From NCBI RefSeq assembly GCF_013365535.1, contig NZ_CP053590.1, positions 3,152,501 to 3,216,500 on the forward strand: a stretch of DNA of 64,000 bases. The letters are read 5' to 3'. The notes under the pieces were generated by a model, which was given only the letters and a program-made list of their open reading frames with translations, did no database searches and was not told the DNA's origin. Shown here piece after piece: positions 1 through 8,076 of the stretch. How positions within the stretch are numbered: position 1 is the stretch's first letter; every line of letters starts with the position of its first letter. A program made the position numbers and the translations under genes. Origin of the DNA: Aquimarina sp. TRL1 (GTDB taxonomy: Bacteria; Bacteroidota; Bacteroidia; Flavobacteriales; Flavobacteriaceae).

Positions 1-1872
1 TTATAAATCCATTTTTTCTGATAGTTCTAACCATCTCATTTCTTTCTCTTCAATATCATTGATGATTACTTTTAGTTTTTCAGATTCTTTGCGAATGGTA
101 TCGGTATCCAGGTGTTCTTCCAGAAACTTATTTTCTATTTCCTTTTTCTGAAGTTCTAACTTTTTTAAATCTCTTTCTATTCTGTTGTATTCTTTTTGTT
201 CGTTATAGGACAACTTGGAGTTTGCATCTTTCTTCCAGTTGTTTTTTGTTTTTGGAGTTTTTATTTCTTCTTTAGAAGGTTGCTCCGGGGATTTACTATT
301 TTCATAAACTCTGTAATCGGTATAGTTCCCTGGGAAATCCTGAACAATCCCTTGACCTCTGAAGACGAATAAGTGATCGACAATCTTATCCATGAAATAG
401 CGATCATGTGATACCACAATCAGGCATCCGGGAAAATCCAGTAAGAAGTTTTCTAATACATTAAGAGTAACAATGTCCAAATCGTTTGTTGGTTCATCCA
501 AAATCAGAAAATTCGGATTTTGAATCAAGACAGTACATAGATAGAGTCTTTTGCGTTCACCACCACTTAGTTTTTCGACGAAATCATATTGCTTTTTTCT
601 GTCAAAAAGGAATCGCTCTAATAATTGTTGTGCTGATATCTGTCGTCCTTTTTTCAAAGGGATATAATCCCCAAACTCTCGGATGACATCAATTACTTTT
701 TGACCTTCTTTGATGTTGATTCCTTTTTGGGTATAGTATCCGTACTTTACCGTATCCCCTACGATTATTTTTCCCTGATCAGGAGGGAGAGTCCCGGTAA
801 GCATATTGAGAAAGGTGGATTTCCCAGTTCCGTTTTTACCAATAATTCCAATGCGCTCTCCTTTTTTGAAAACATATTCGAATTGGTCTAAAATAACAAG
901 ATCTCCAAATTTTTTAGAAACTTTATGAAGTTCAAGGATTTTACTTCCCAGACGTTCCATGTTAATTTCTAATTGAATTTGATGATCATTTCTTCGTTGA
1001 TGTGCTCGTTTTTTTATCTCGAAAAAATCATCAATTCTGGATTTGGATTTGGTAGTTCTGGCTTTGGGCTGACGACGCATCCATTCCAGTTCTTTTTTAT
1101 ATAGTTGCTTTGCTTTTTCTGTAGCAATGTCTTCATTCGCTATTCTGGCTTCTTTATTGTCCAGATAATAAGCGTAGTTTCCTTTGTAGCTGTATAGTTT
1201 TCCGTTTTCTAATTCTACAATTTCATTACAAACATTTTCCAGGAAATAGCGATCATGAGTCACCATAAATAAGGTGAAATTTTCTTTGGCAAAATACTCT
1301 TCGAGCCATTCGATCATTTCCAGATCAAGATGGTTGGTAGGTTCATCCAAATATAAGAGATCAGGCTTGCTCAGTAGAATATTAGCTAGTGCTAATCTCT
1401 TTTTTTGTCCTCCGGATAAGAGACCTACTTTCCGGTCTAATTGTTCGAGTTTTAATTTGAAAAGTACCTGCTTATATTGAGTTTCAAAATCCCAGGCGTT
1501 TAATGCATCCATCTGTTCGAAAGCTTTTTGATATCCTTCCTGATCGTCTGGGTTTTTTAATGCATTTTCATAATTGTTGATTACTTTGAGAATGTCATTG
1601 TCTGCAGCAAATATGGTTTGCTCAATAGTTAATTCAGGGTTGAGGTCTGGTTCCTGAGATAAAAAAGCAACTTTTAGATTTTTTCTGTAGACGACTTGTC
1701 CTTTATCAGGCAATTCTCCTGCGGCAACTATATTGAGTAAGGAGGTTTTTCCAGTTCCGTTTTTAGCGACAAAACCTATTTTTTGCCCTTCGTTAATACC
1801 AAAGGATATATTCTCAAATAAGACACGTTCGCCAAATGCTTTTGCTATATTTTCTACTGATACGTAATTCAC
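1..1872 (-). CDS. ABC-F family ATPase (Uup-like)
   Basis: Soluble tandem ATPase of the ABC-F class, which acts on ribosomes or nucleic acid rather than transporting solutes. Two ABC modules are visible: Walker A GTGKT near residue 40, signature LSGGQ near 155 and LDEPTNHLD near 175; then a second Walker A GKNGTGKS near 345, LSGGE near 435 and LDEPTNDLD near 460. There are no membrane segments. The last 85 residues are Lys/Glu-rich with a coiled-coil look, as in the Uup C-terminal DNA-binding domain. The stop codon is at the very edge of the window, so the gene is complete at 623 aa. Uup is the most likely subgroup; the exact subfamily is inferred. Confidence 0.93.
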   Translation of the reverse strand: MNYVSVENIAKAFGERVLFENISFGINEGQKIGFVAKNGTGKTSLLNIVAAGELPDKGQVVYRKNLKVAFLSQEPDLNPELTIEQTIFAADNDILKVINNYENALKNPDDQEGYQKAFEQMDALNAWDFETQYKQVLFKLKLEQLDRKVGLLSGGQKKRLALANILLSKPDLLYLDEPTNHLDLEMIEWLEEYFAKENFTLFMVTHDRYFLENVCNEIVELENGKLYSYKGNYAYYLDNKEARIANEDIATEKAKQLYKKELEWMRRQPKARTTKSKSRIDDFFEIKKRAHQRRNDHQIQLEINMERLGSKILELHKVSKKFGDLVILDQFEYVFKKGERIGIIGKNGTGKSTFLNMLTGTLPPDQGKIIVGDTVKYGYYTQKGINIKEGQKVIDVIREFGDYIPLKKGRQISAQQLLERFLFDRKKQYDFVEKLSGGERKRLYLCTVLIQNPNFLILDEPTNDLDIVTLNVLENFLLDFPGCLIVVSHDRYFMDKIVDHLFVFRGQGIVQDFPGNYTDYRVYENSKSPEQPSKEEIKTPKTKNNWKKDANSKLSYNEQKEYNRIERDLKKLELQKKEIENKFLEEHLDTDTIRKESEKLKVIINDIEEKEMRWLELSEKMDL

Positions 1873-2011
1873 AAATTCGCTGTATTAATCTTGAACTTTT
1901 CTAAGTGCAAAGAAACTACAAAAAAGCATGAAATCTAAAGAATTTGCATGCTAAGTGAGATTTAAAGATGCTAACGCTTTTCTGAAAGGAACTTATCGTT
2001 AATGAACGATG

Positions 2012-3598
2012 TTAGATGTTTAGCGGTTTTTTTCTTCGCGTGACAGAAAAGAGAAATATAAATAGTGTAAGAAACAATCCAATCCTGGGAATAAAGTTTC
2101 CGGTTTTAGCATAGAATGTTACCTCGTTATTTGTTTTGATGACACCTCTTAGGGCACCCTGTTTTTCATATGATAAGGAGTCTAGAACAATTCCTTTTTG
2201 GTTGATGAAAGCAGAAATTCCAGTATTAGCACTTCTGGCAATGCTTCTTCTGGTTTCTACAGCTCTTAATTTGGCATATGCCAGGTGTTGACGATGTCCT
2301 TCAGTATTGCCCCACCAGGCATCATTGGTGATAATTGCCAGAATGTTAGCCTGATTTCTTACATAGCCAGTAATAAATTCTCCATAGATACTTTCGTAGC
2401 AAATAATTGGAGCAATACCAAGACTATCTTTGGTAAAAAAGACCTCTCTTTCTTTTTGGGTAGTTTTTTTTGCTACAGTTCCTCCAAGATCAATCATTGC
2501 ATCCCCTACAATTGGTTTCAGAATACTTTGATACGGGAAATTTTCGACCCCTACTACTAATTTTGTTTTATGATACAATTCTGTAGCGCCATCTGGGCGA
2601 ACCCAAAAGGCAGAATTGTAGTCGTCATAAAAATCGTTTTCTCTAATAATGTTTGTCTGAGAATGAACTCTACGGGGATCTCTAAAGCGATCGTACATAG
2701 ATATTCCTCCCAAAAAATGCGTTTTTTTGCTATTTTCAATAATTTTCTGTCCTGTATTTTTGGCAATAGAATAAGAAAACCTTTTGAGTTTATTATTATC
2801 TGCAAATACCGTTTCAGGGGCGATAACAGCATCAGTACTATCTGTAATTTTTTCTGTAGCTAACTTGTGCAATAAAGCACCTATTTTTTGATCGGTTGTA
2901 TTGTATTTTTCGGTATAAGGATTAATATTTGGTTGTAAAACCACTAGCTCAATATCTTCTCCTTTCTCTTCATATGTGTAGAAGATAAGAAGTGAAATGC
3001 TTAGAGGGAGTATGATGAGTAGTCCGTTTTTTACAGCAGCTCGATACAAAATGGTTTTTTCCTGATATTTCTGAAATAAGAGGATGCTTTTAAAAATACT
3101 GATGTTGAGAATCCATACCCATAGAGTGCCTCCAAAAGTACCTGTGTATTCATACCATTGTATCCAGGAGATGAAGTCTGCAAAACCATTTCCCAGATTA
3201 AGCCATGGCCAGGAGAATTCCCAGTGTAAATGCATGTACTCAAAACTCATCCATAGGCAAATTAAAAACAAGGTACTTACTGTAAAGGTTGTTTTTTTTG
3301 CTACACCGTGATATATAAGGATAACAGTGGACATCAGTAAACTATTGGTGATGACAGCAATCCACATACCAAGGGCAGTCGAATTATAGATCCACCAGGT
3401 TGTTGCTATATTCCAGATAAAGAAGGATAAAAAGGAAAGTCCGAATATTTTTGCTTTTTTCATGTTGGCAGTCCGTAGCTGATACTCAGCAAGTAGTAAA
3501 GGAACGAAGCCGAAAAATAAGAAAATAGGAAAACCATAGGTTGGCCAGCTGATTGTCAGTAATACACCGGATAGAATTGCTAAAAGAATCTTTTTCAC
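2012..3598 (-). CDS. lnt: Apolipoprotein N-acyltransferase
   Basis: Inner-membrane enzyme that adds the third acyl chain to the N-terminal Cys of lipoproteins. The N-terminal 210 residues hold several hydrophobic segments. The rest is a nitrilase-fold (CN hydrolase) domain with the expected Glu-Lys-Cys triad: E262 in APETVF, K344 in LYHKTK and C400 in IICYES. Length 528 aa fits the family. It lies downstream of the ABC-F gene's start region on the same strand order reversed, with 139 bp between them, and is divergent from pssA. Several lipoproteins in this window (DUF1573, imelysin, DUF4856, iron-binding protein) would be substrates. Confidence 0.95.
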   Translation of the reverse strand: MKKILLAILSGVLLTISWPTYGFPIFLFFGFVPLLLAEYQLRTANMKKAKIFGLSFLSFFIWNIATTWWIYNSTALGMWIAVITNSLLMSTVILIYHGVAKKTTFTVSTLFLICLWMSFEYMHLHWEFSWPWLNLGNGFADFISWIQWYEYTGTFGGTLWVWILNISIFKSILLFQKYQEKTILYRAAVKNGLLIILPLSISLLIFYTYEEKGEDIELVVLQPNINPYTEKYNTTDQKIGALLHKLATEKITDSTDAVIAPETVFADNNKLKRFSYSIAKNTGQKIIENSKKTHFLGGISMYDRFRDPRRVHSQTNIIRENDFYDDYNSAFWVRPDGATELYHKTKLVVGVENFPYQSILKPIVGDAMIDLGGTVAKKTTQKEREVFFTKDSLGIAPIICYESIYGEFITGYVRNQANILAIITNDAWWGNTEGHRQHLAYAKLRAVETRRSIARSANTGISAFINQKGIVLDSLSYEKQGALRGVIKTNNEVTFYAKTGNFIPRIGLFLTLFIFLFSVTRRKKPLNI

Positions 3599-4064
3599 CC
3601 TAAAATATGTTTTAATCCCCTTCTGAGGAATACAGAAGGGTTTAAATTACAAACGAAAGTAAACTTATTTTGTGACAAAGTGAAGATGTGGAGTGCTAAA
3701 AAATAATGAAGAAATAAAAAAGAAGGTTAAGAAAGTTTTTTTAAAAGAAACGATGTGGTTGTATTGCGAACTGTTGGTTTGGTATGTTTTTTTTGAGGGA
3801 TATAGTAAAAATAAAAAGATGGGTTTTACTTAGTGAATTTTGTTTTTGTATGATTTTTAGGGATATAAGTATTTAATGTTTACTTCATGACTTTTTGCCC
3901 AGATTGATATAATTGTAATCTCTTGAGATGTGTTCTGGAATTCAAAATTTGTTTCTAGTTGATGACCTATGTGTATGTACAGAAGAAGTTTATGGAGAAT
4001 AGGCAAAATAATAGTAGGAATAGACTAAAATAGTTTACTATTTTTACACAAAATCCGGTTTGAT
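3599..4064. other. 466-bp divergent intergenic region lnt/pssA
   Basis: Very AT-rich spacer between the divergent lnt and pssA genes. I see no supported ORF or RNA gene. The only clear structure is a hairpin next to lnt (CCCTTCTG at 3618-3625 pairing with CAGAAGGG at 3633-3640). On the minus strand an approximate -7 element (TACTTTCG, one mismatch to TAnnTTTG) lies just upstream of that hairpin, which would place it in the lnt leader. Confidence 0.5.
3611..3645 (-). promoter_or_regulatory. Leader hairpin upstream of lnt
   Basis: An 8-bp perfect stem CCCTTCTG/CAGAAGGG with a 7-nt loop, flanked by TTTAA/TTTAAA, about 15-40 nt upstream of the lnt start. No U-tract follows on the minus strand, so it is not a typical terminator; an mRNA-stabilising or regulatory leader is possible but unproven. 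Confidence 0.35.
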
Positions 4065-4820
4065 ATGTGGTTAAAAAAACAAGTTCCTAATGGTATTACA
4101 TTGCTCAATTTATTGAGCGGTTCCATAGCAGTTATTTTTGCTGTTCAGGGGCACCTGGAATATGCAGCTTTTTTTGCGATGCTTGGGATATTCTTTGATT
4201 TTTTTGACGGGCTTGCTGCAAGATTACTCAATGCGCAGAGTGCTTTAGGATTACAATTAGATTCTTTGGCTGATATGGTCACCAGTGGAGTTGTACCGGG
4301 AATTGTGATGTATCAGTTATTAACTAAAGTATTTGGCAAACCTTTTTATGTAACACCTCCAACCTGGAATACAAATCAGGTATTTGCCAGTATAGATGCA
4401 TCCTATTTTTCTTTACTGGGGTTGCTTGTTGTTTTGGCATCGGCATATCGATTGGCTAAATTTAATATTGATACGAGACAAACGACCTCTTTTATTGGGT
4501 TGCCTACTCCGGCAAATACGCTGTTGATCATTAGTTTACCTTTGATACTGAAATTTCAACATGAGGGATGGGTTGTTGCTATAATTCTTAATAAGTGGTT
4601 TTTGATAGCATTGACGTTGGTGAGTTGCTATTTGCTCAATGCAGAAATTCCTCTGTTTGCACTTAAGTTCAAAACGTGGAATATACAGGACAATAAAATC
4701 AGGTATGCATTTTTGGTGCTTACTATCGGTTTCATTGTCTGGTTGAAGTTTTTATCCATTCCCTGTATAATCCTTCTGTATGTAATCATGTCGCTGTTAG
4801 TCAAAACAGGTGACCGTTAA
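4065..4820 (+). CDS. pssA: CDP-diacylglycerol--serine O-phosphatidyltransferase
   Basis: Integral membrane enzyme that makes phosphatidylserine from CDP-diacylglycerol and serine, the first step to phosphatidylethanolamine. The complete CDP-alcohol phosphotransferase motif is present: D45-x2-D48-G49-x2-A52-R53-x8-G62-x3-D66-x3-D70. Multiple hydrophobic segments follow. Length 251 aa is normal for the Bacteroidota type. It stands alone on the plus strand and ends 17 bp from the convergent lptB gene. Confidence 0.93.
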   Translation: MWLKKQVPNGITLLNLLSGSIAVIFAVQGHLEYAAFFAMLGIFFDFFDGLAARLLNAQSALGLQLDSLADMVTSGVVPGIVMYQLLTKVFGKPFYVTPPTWNTNQVFASIDASYFSLLGLLVVLASAYRLAKFNIDTRQTTSFIGLPTPANTLLIISLPLILKFQHEGWVVAIILNKWFLIALTLVSCYLLNAEIPLFALKFKTWNIQDNKIRYAFLVLTIGFIVWLKFLSIPCIILLYVIMSLLVKTGDR

Positions 4821-4837
4821 TAAAATATACAAGTGCT

Positions 4838-5578
4838 CTAGAAGTCCAGTTTCTTTTTTCTAAGTTCAAAGTTTTGTCCGAGGTATACTTTTCTAACCAT
4901 TTCATCTTCGGCTAATTCTTCTGGTACTCCAGCCTTGAGAATACTTCCTTCAAACATAAGGTAAGTGTGATCTGTGATGGCTAGGGTTTCCTGTACATTG
5001 TGATCAGTAATTAGAATACCTATGTTTTTGTTTTTTAATTGTGCTACAATACGCTGAATATCTTCTACCGCAACGGGATCTACTCCGGCAAAGGGTTCAT
5101 CTAGAAGAATAAATTTGGGATCTGTAGCTAATGCCCGAGCAATCTCTGTTCTTCTTCGTTCTCCTCCGCTTAATAGATCACCTCTGTTTTTTCTGATATG
5201 CCCGAGACTGAATTCATCTATTAGAGATTCCATTTTGTGCAACTGCTCTTTTTTAGAGAGTTTAGTCAATTGTAATACGCTAAGGATATTATCTTCTATA
5301 CTTAGTTTTCTAAAAACAGATGCTTCTTGTGCAAGATATCCGATTCCATTCTGCGCTCTTTTATACATAGGGAATTTGGTAATGTCTGTGCTATCCAGAG
5401 AAATTTTCCCACTATTGGGTTTTACCAACCCTACAATCATATAAAAAGAAGTTGTTTTTCCTGCTCCATTGGGACCTAGTAGTCCTACAATTTCTCCTTG
5501 GTTGACTTCCAGAGAGATTCCTTTTACTACTTTTCGACCTTTGTATGATTTGATTAAATTATCGGCTTTTAATTTCAT
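4838..5578 (-). CDS. lptB: LPS export ABC transporter ATP-binding protein
   Basis: Cytoplasmic ATPase that powers extraction of lipopolysaccharide from the inner membrane with LptFG(C). Walker A GPNGAGKT spans residues 35-42, followed by the LptB-type Q-loop region YLAQEASVF, signature LSGGERRR, Walker B FILLDEPFAGVD and switch ITDHNV. Length 246 aa is typical. It is the last gene of a minus-strand envelope cluster kdsD-tatC-CMD-lptB, which fits its role because KdsD acts in LPS Kdo synthesis. Confidence 0.95.
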   Translation of the reverse strand: MKLKADNLIKSYKGRKVVKGISLEVNQGEIVGLLGPNGAGKTTSFYMIVGLVKPNSGKISLDSTDITKFPMYKRAQNGIGYLAQEASVFRKLSIEDNILSVLQLTKLSKKEQLHKMESLIDEFSLGHIRKNRGDLLSGGERRRTEIARALATDPKFILLDEPFAGVDPVAVEDIQRIVAQLKNKNIGILITDHNVQETLAITDHTYLMFEGSILKAGVPEELAEDEMVRKVYLGQNFELRKKKLDF

Positions 5579-5657
5579 AGTAGAATGACTTCTTTATTTT
5601 TAAAGCGTTGCTAAATTTGGATTGGTAAATGTATAATTTTCTTAACACATCAGAAAT

Positions 5658-6014
5658 TTATGAAGAGGCTTCTTTCTTTTCTAATGCATCCCAGAATTCA
5701 TATGCTTTTCTCAGATGTGGAATAACGATGGTTCCCCCTACCAATGTAGCAATGCTTAATGCTTCCATTACTTCTTCTTTGGATAAACCTTCTTTATAAG
5801 AAGTTTCGAGATGATATTTGACACAGTCATCACAGCGAAGAACCGCAGAGGCGACTAACCCTAAAAGTTCTTTTGTCTTTACATCCAGTGCTCCGGGCAT
5901 ATAGGCATTGGTGTCCAGATTAAAAATACGCTTGATAATTTTATTGTTGTCCTCGAGAATACGAGAATTCATTTTTTCTCGGTATGCATTAAATTCATCT
6001 ACAATATCGCTCAT
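5658..6014 (-). CDS. Carboxymuconolactone decarboxylase family (AhpD-like) protein
   Basis: Small 118-aa all-helical protein of the CMD/AhpD superfamily. The AhpD-type redox signature C61-x2-C64-x3-H68 is present, with an upstream Glu near residue 49, so a thiol peroxidase or disulfide-relay role is more likely than decarboxylation. It lies 3 bp after tatC, showing tight coupling, and before lptB. The substrate cannot be read from the sequence. Confidence 0.85.
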   Translation of the reverse strand: MSDIVDEFNAYREKMNSRILEDNNKIIKRIFNLDTNAYMPGALDVKTKELLGLVASAVLRCDDCVKYHLETSYKEGLSKEEVMEALSIATLVGGTIVIPHLRKAYEFWDALEKKEASS

Positions 6015-6017
6015 GAT

Positions 6018-6851
6018 TTATCTTGTTGTTAGAGAGGTGTTTTTTTCTTTTTTGATAACCATCTTGGTTATATAGATACTCGCTTCGTATAATATCAATA
6101 CTGGGATTGCTACAATAATCTGACTCGCAATGTCAGGAGGTGTGATAATAGCGGATAATATAAGGACAATTACCAGGGCATATTTCCTATATTTTCTTAG
6201 GAACTCTGGAGTTACTAATCCGACTTTAGCCAGGAAATACATAATAACTGGTAACTCAAATATGAGTCCACAGGCGAGGACAGAAGCACGTAATAAAGCA
6301 ATATAACTGTCAATATCAAATTCATTAATTACTTCTTTACTAACCTGATACCCTCCTAGGAAATTAATAGATAATGGAGTGATGATATAGTACCCAAAAA
6401 GTGCTCCCGTAAAAAATAAGGCAGAGCATACGATTATAAACCCTCGGGAGTGTTTGCGTTCATTGTCATACATAGCTGGAGCGACAAATTTCCAAAACTG
6501 ATAAAGTACATACGGAAAGGCAATAATAAATCCAGCAGTGATAGAAGTCCATATATGTACGGAAAATTGCCCGGCTACTTTTCGACTCTGAACACTAAAA
6601 GGAAGCTCCTTGAAACACAAGCTTTCGTCTAATCCTAATAGCTTAGAAATTTTGCAAAGTCCTTTATATGTAGGGAAGTCCGCTTTTTTGGGACCGAAAA
6701 CAATAACGTCAAAAATAAACTCTTTGGCAATAAAGGCAATAATACCTGCTATGAGCACAGCAGCAGTAGCTCTGATTAAATGCCATCGCAAATCCTCTAA
6801 ATGATCCAGAAAAGACATAGTCTGAGGATTCTTTTTTGGGTTATTTTTCAA
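6018..6851 (-). CDS. tatC: Sec-independent protein translocase TatC
   Basis: Multispanning inner-membrane receptor of the twin-arginine translocase, which exports folded proteins. The N-terminus has the family hallmark FLDHLEDLRWHLIR, and several transmembrane segments follow, including one beginning FIIAFPYVLYQFWKFVAPA. Length 277 aa is slightly longer than enterobacterial TatC because of an extra periplasmic loop near residues 50-90, common in Bacteroidota. It sits between kdsD and the CMD gene in one transcription unit. No tatA gene is in the window. Confidence 0.95.
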   Translation of the reverse strand: MKNNPKKNPQTMSFLDHLEDLRWHLIRATAAVLIAGIIAFIAKEFIFDVIVFGPKKADFPTYKGLCKISKLLGLDESLCFKELPFSVQSRKVAGQFSVHIWTSITAGFIIAFPYVLYQFWKFVAPAMYDNERKHSRGFIIVCSALFFTGALFGYYIITPLSINFLGGYQVSKEVINEFDIDSYIALLRASVLACGLIFELPVIMYFLAKVGLVTPEFLRKYRKYALVIVLILSAIITPPDIASQIIVAIPVLILYEASIYITKMVIKKEKNTSLTTR

Positions 6852-6894
6852 TGTTTTATTTTTTTAAAATTAATAAGGTTAGACGCTTGGTGGT

Positions 6895-7860
6895 TTATAA
6901 GATACCCTCTCTCATCAGATCATGAATATGAACAATTCCACGATAGGTTCCGTCTTTTTCTGATAGCAAGTGAGAAATCCCAAATTCTTCCAGTTGTTCT
7001 AATGCATCAATCGCCATTGCATCATCATTGATGCATTTAGGAGAAGGAGACATGATTTGACTAGCTGTTAGTCCTTCAAAAGAACTGTTGTTTGTCAGCA
7101 TTCTACGAAGGTCTCCATCAGTAATAATTCCAATGATTTTTCCATTGTCAGTAACTGCAGTAGCTCCTAATCTTTTTTCTGTCATCTCTACAATAATACT
7201 ATTGACATTGGCATCATGAGATACCTGTGGTTTCTCATTTCCAGCAGTAATATCGCTTACACGTAGATATAATTTCTTCCCCAGAGTACCTCCCGGGTGA
7301 TATTTAGCAAAATCCTTACTGGAAAACCCTTTGAGATTTAATAAGCAAACAGCCAGGGCATCTCCCATTACAAGTTGTGCAGTCGTACTGGTTGTGGGAG
7401 CCAGGTTATTAGGGCAAGCTTCTTTTTCTACATATGCGTGTAGTACATAGTCGGCATGTTCTCCCAGAAAAGATTGTTTGTTAGAAGTGATAGCGATTAA
7501 CTTGTTTCCAAAGTTTTGAATTAAGGGAACCAGCACTTTTATTTCAGGGGTATTACCGCTTTTAGAGATGCAAATAACAATGTCATCTTTAAGGATGTTT
7601 CCCAGGTCACCGTGGATGGCGTCTGCAGCGTGCATAAATACCGCAGGGGTTCCTGTGGAGTTCATTGTAGCAACTATTTTAGAAGCGATAATGGCACTTT
7701 TACCAATTCCGGTAATGATAACTCTCCCTTGAGAATTGTGTATATTCTGAACCGCTTCAGAGAACTCGTTGTCAATCAGACTTTCCAGGTTAGAAATGGC
7801 TTGAGCTTCTTCAGAAATGGTTTTTTTGGCAAATGAAATTATAGTGTCCTGCGTATTCAA
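6895..7860 (-). CDS. kdsD: D-arabinose-5-phosphate isomerase (KpsF/GutQ family)
   Basis: Interconverts ribulose-5-phosphate and arabinose-5-phosphate, the first step toward Kdo of lipopolysaccharide. An N-terminal SIS sugar-isomerase domain (about residues 40-175) shows GIGKSAIIA and SKSGNTPE; two CBS domains fill the C-terminal third. Length 321 aa matches the family. It is the first gene of the kdsD-tatC-CMD-lptB cluster and is divergent from recQ across 216 bp. An exact -7 element (TACCTTTG on the minus strand) lies 55 bp upstream. Confidence 0.93.
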   Translation of the reverse strand: MNTQDTIISFAKKTISEEAQAISNLESLIDNEFSEAVQNIHNSQGRVIITGIGKSAIIASKIVATMNSTGTPAVFMHAADAIHGDLGNILKDDIVICISKSGNTPEIKVLVPLIQNFGNKLIAITSNKQSFLGEHADYVLHAYVEKEACPNNLAPTTSTTAQLVMGDALAVCLLNLKGFSSKDFAKYHPGGTLGKKLYLRVSDITAGNEKPQVSHDANVNSIIVEMTEKRLGATAVTDNGKIIGIITDGDLRRMLTNNSSFEGLTASQIMSPSPKCINDDAMAIDALEQLEEFGISHLLSEKDGTYRGIVHIHDLMREGIL

Positions 7861-7914
7861 AATTTTTTAAAATTGCGTGTTATTAATTGAAGATTTTATT
7901 ATCTTTAATAAATG

Positions 7915-7922
7915 CAAAGGTA
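7915..7922 (-). promoter_or_regulatory. Flavobacterial -7 element for kdsD
   Basis: The minus strand reads TACCTTTG, an exact match to the Bacteroidota -7 consensus TAnnTTTG, 55 nt upstream of the kdsD start. No TTG lies at the usual -33 spacing, so this is a partial promoter match. Confidence 0.45.
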
Positions 7923-7947
7923 TGTAATACCTTATGAATTTTAAATA

Positions 7948-7978
7948 TTGTCAAAAAAAAGGTTTATAATTATCTTTG
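7948..7978 (+). promoter_or_regulatory. Flavobacterial promoter of recQ
   Basis: TTG at 7948-7950, a 20-nt spacer, then TATCTTTG at 7971-7978: a full match to the TTG-N17-21-TAnnTTTG sigma-A promoter of Bacteroidota. It gives a leader of about 90 nt before the recQ start at 8077. Confidence 0.65.
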
Positions 7979-8076
7979 ACATGCTAAAAATAAAAAATTT
8001 AAGGATTCGTTAAGCCAATGTTTGGGGGAATAAAGGTTTAATGGCGGTAATTTATTGGAATATAAAATAGTGATCA

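Noticed and set aside
1995..2010. ATCGTT-AATG-AACGAT hairpin as the lnt terminator
   Set aside because: The stem is only 6 bp and no T-run follows on the minus strand.
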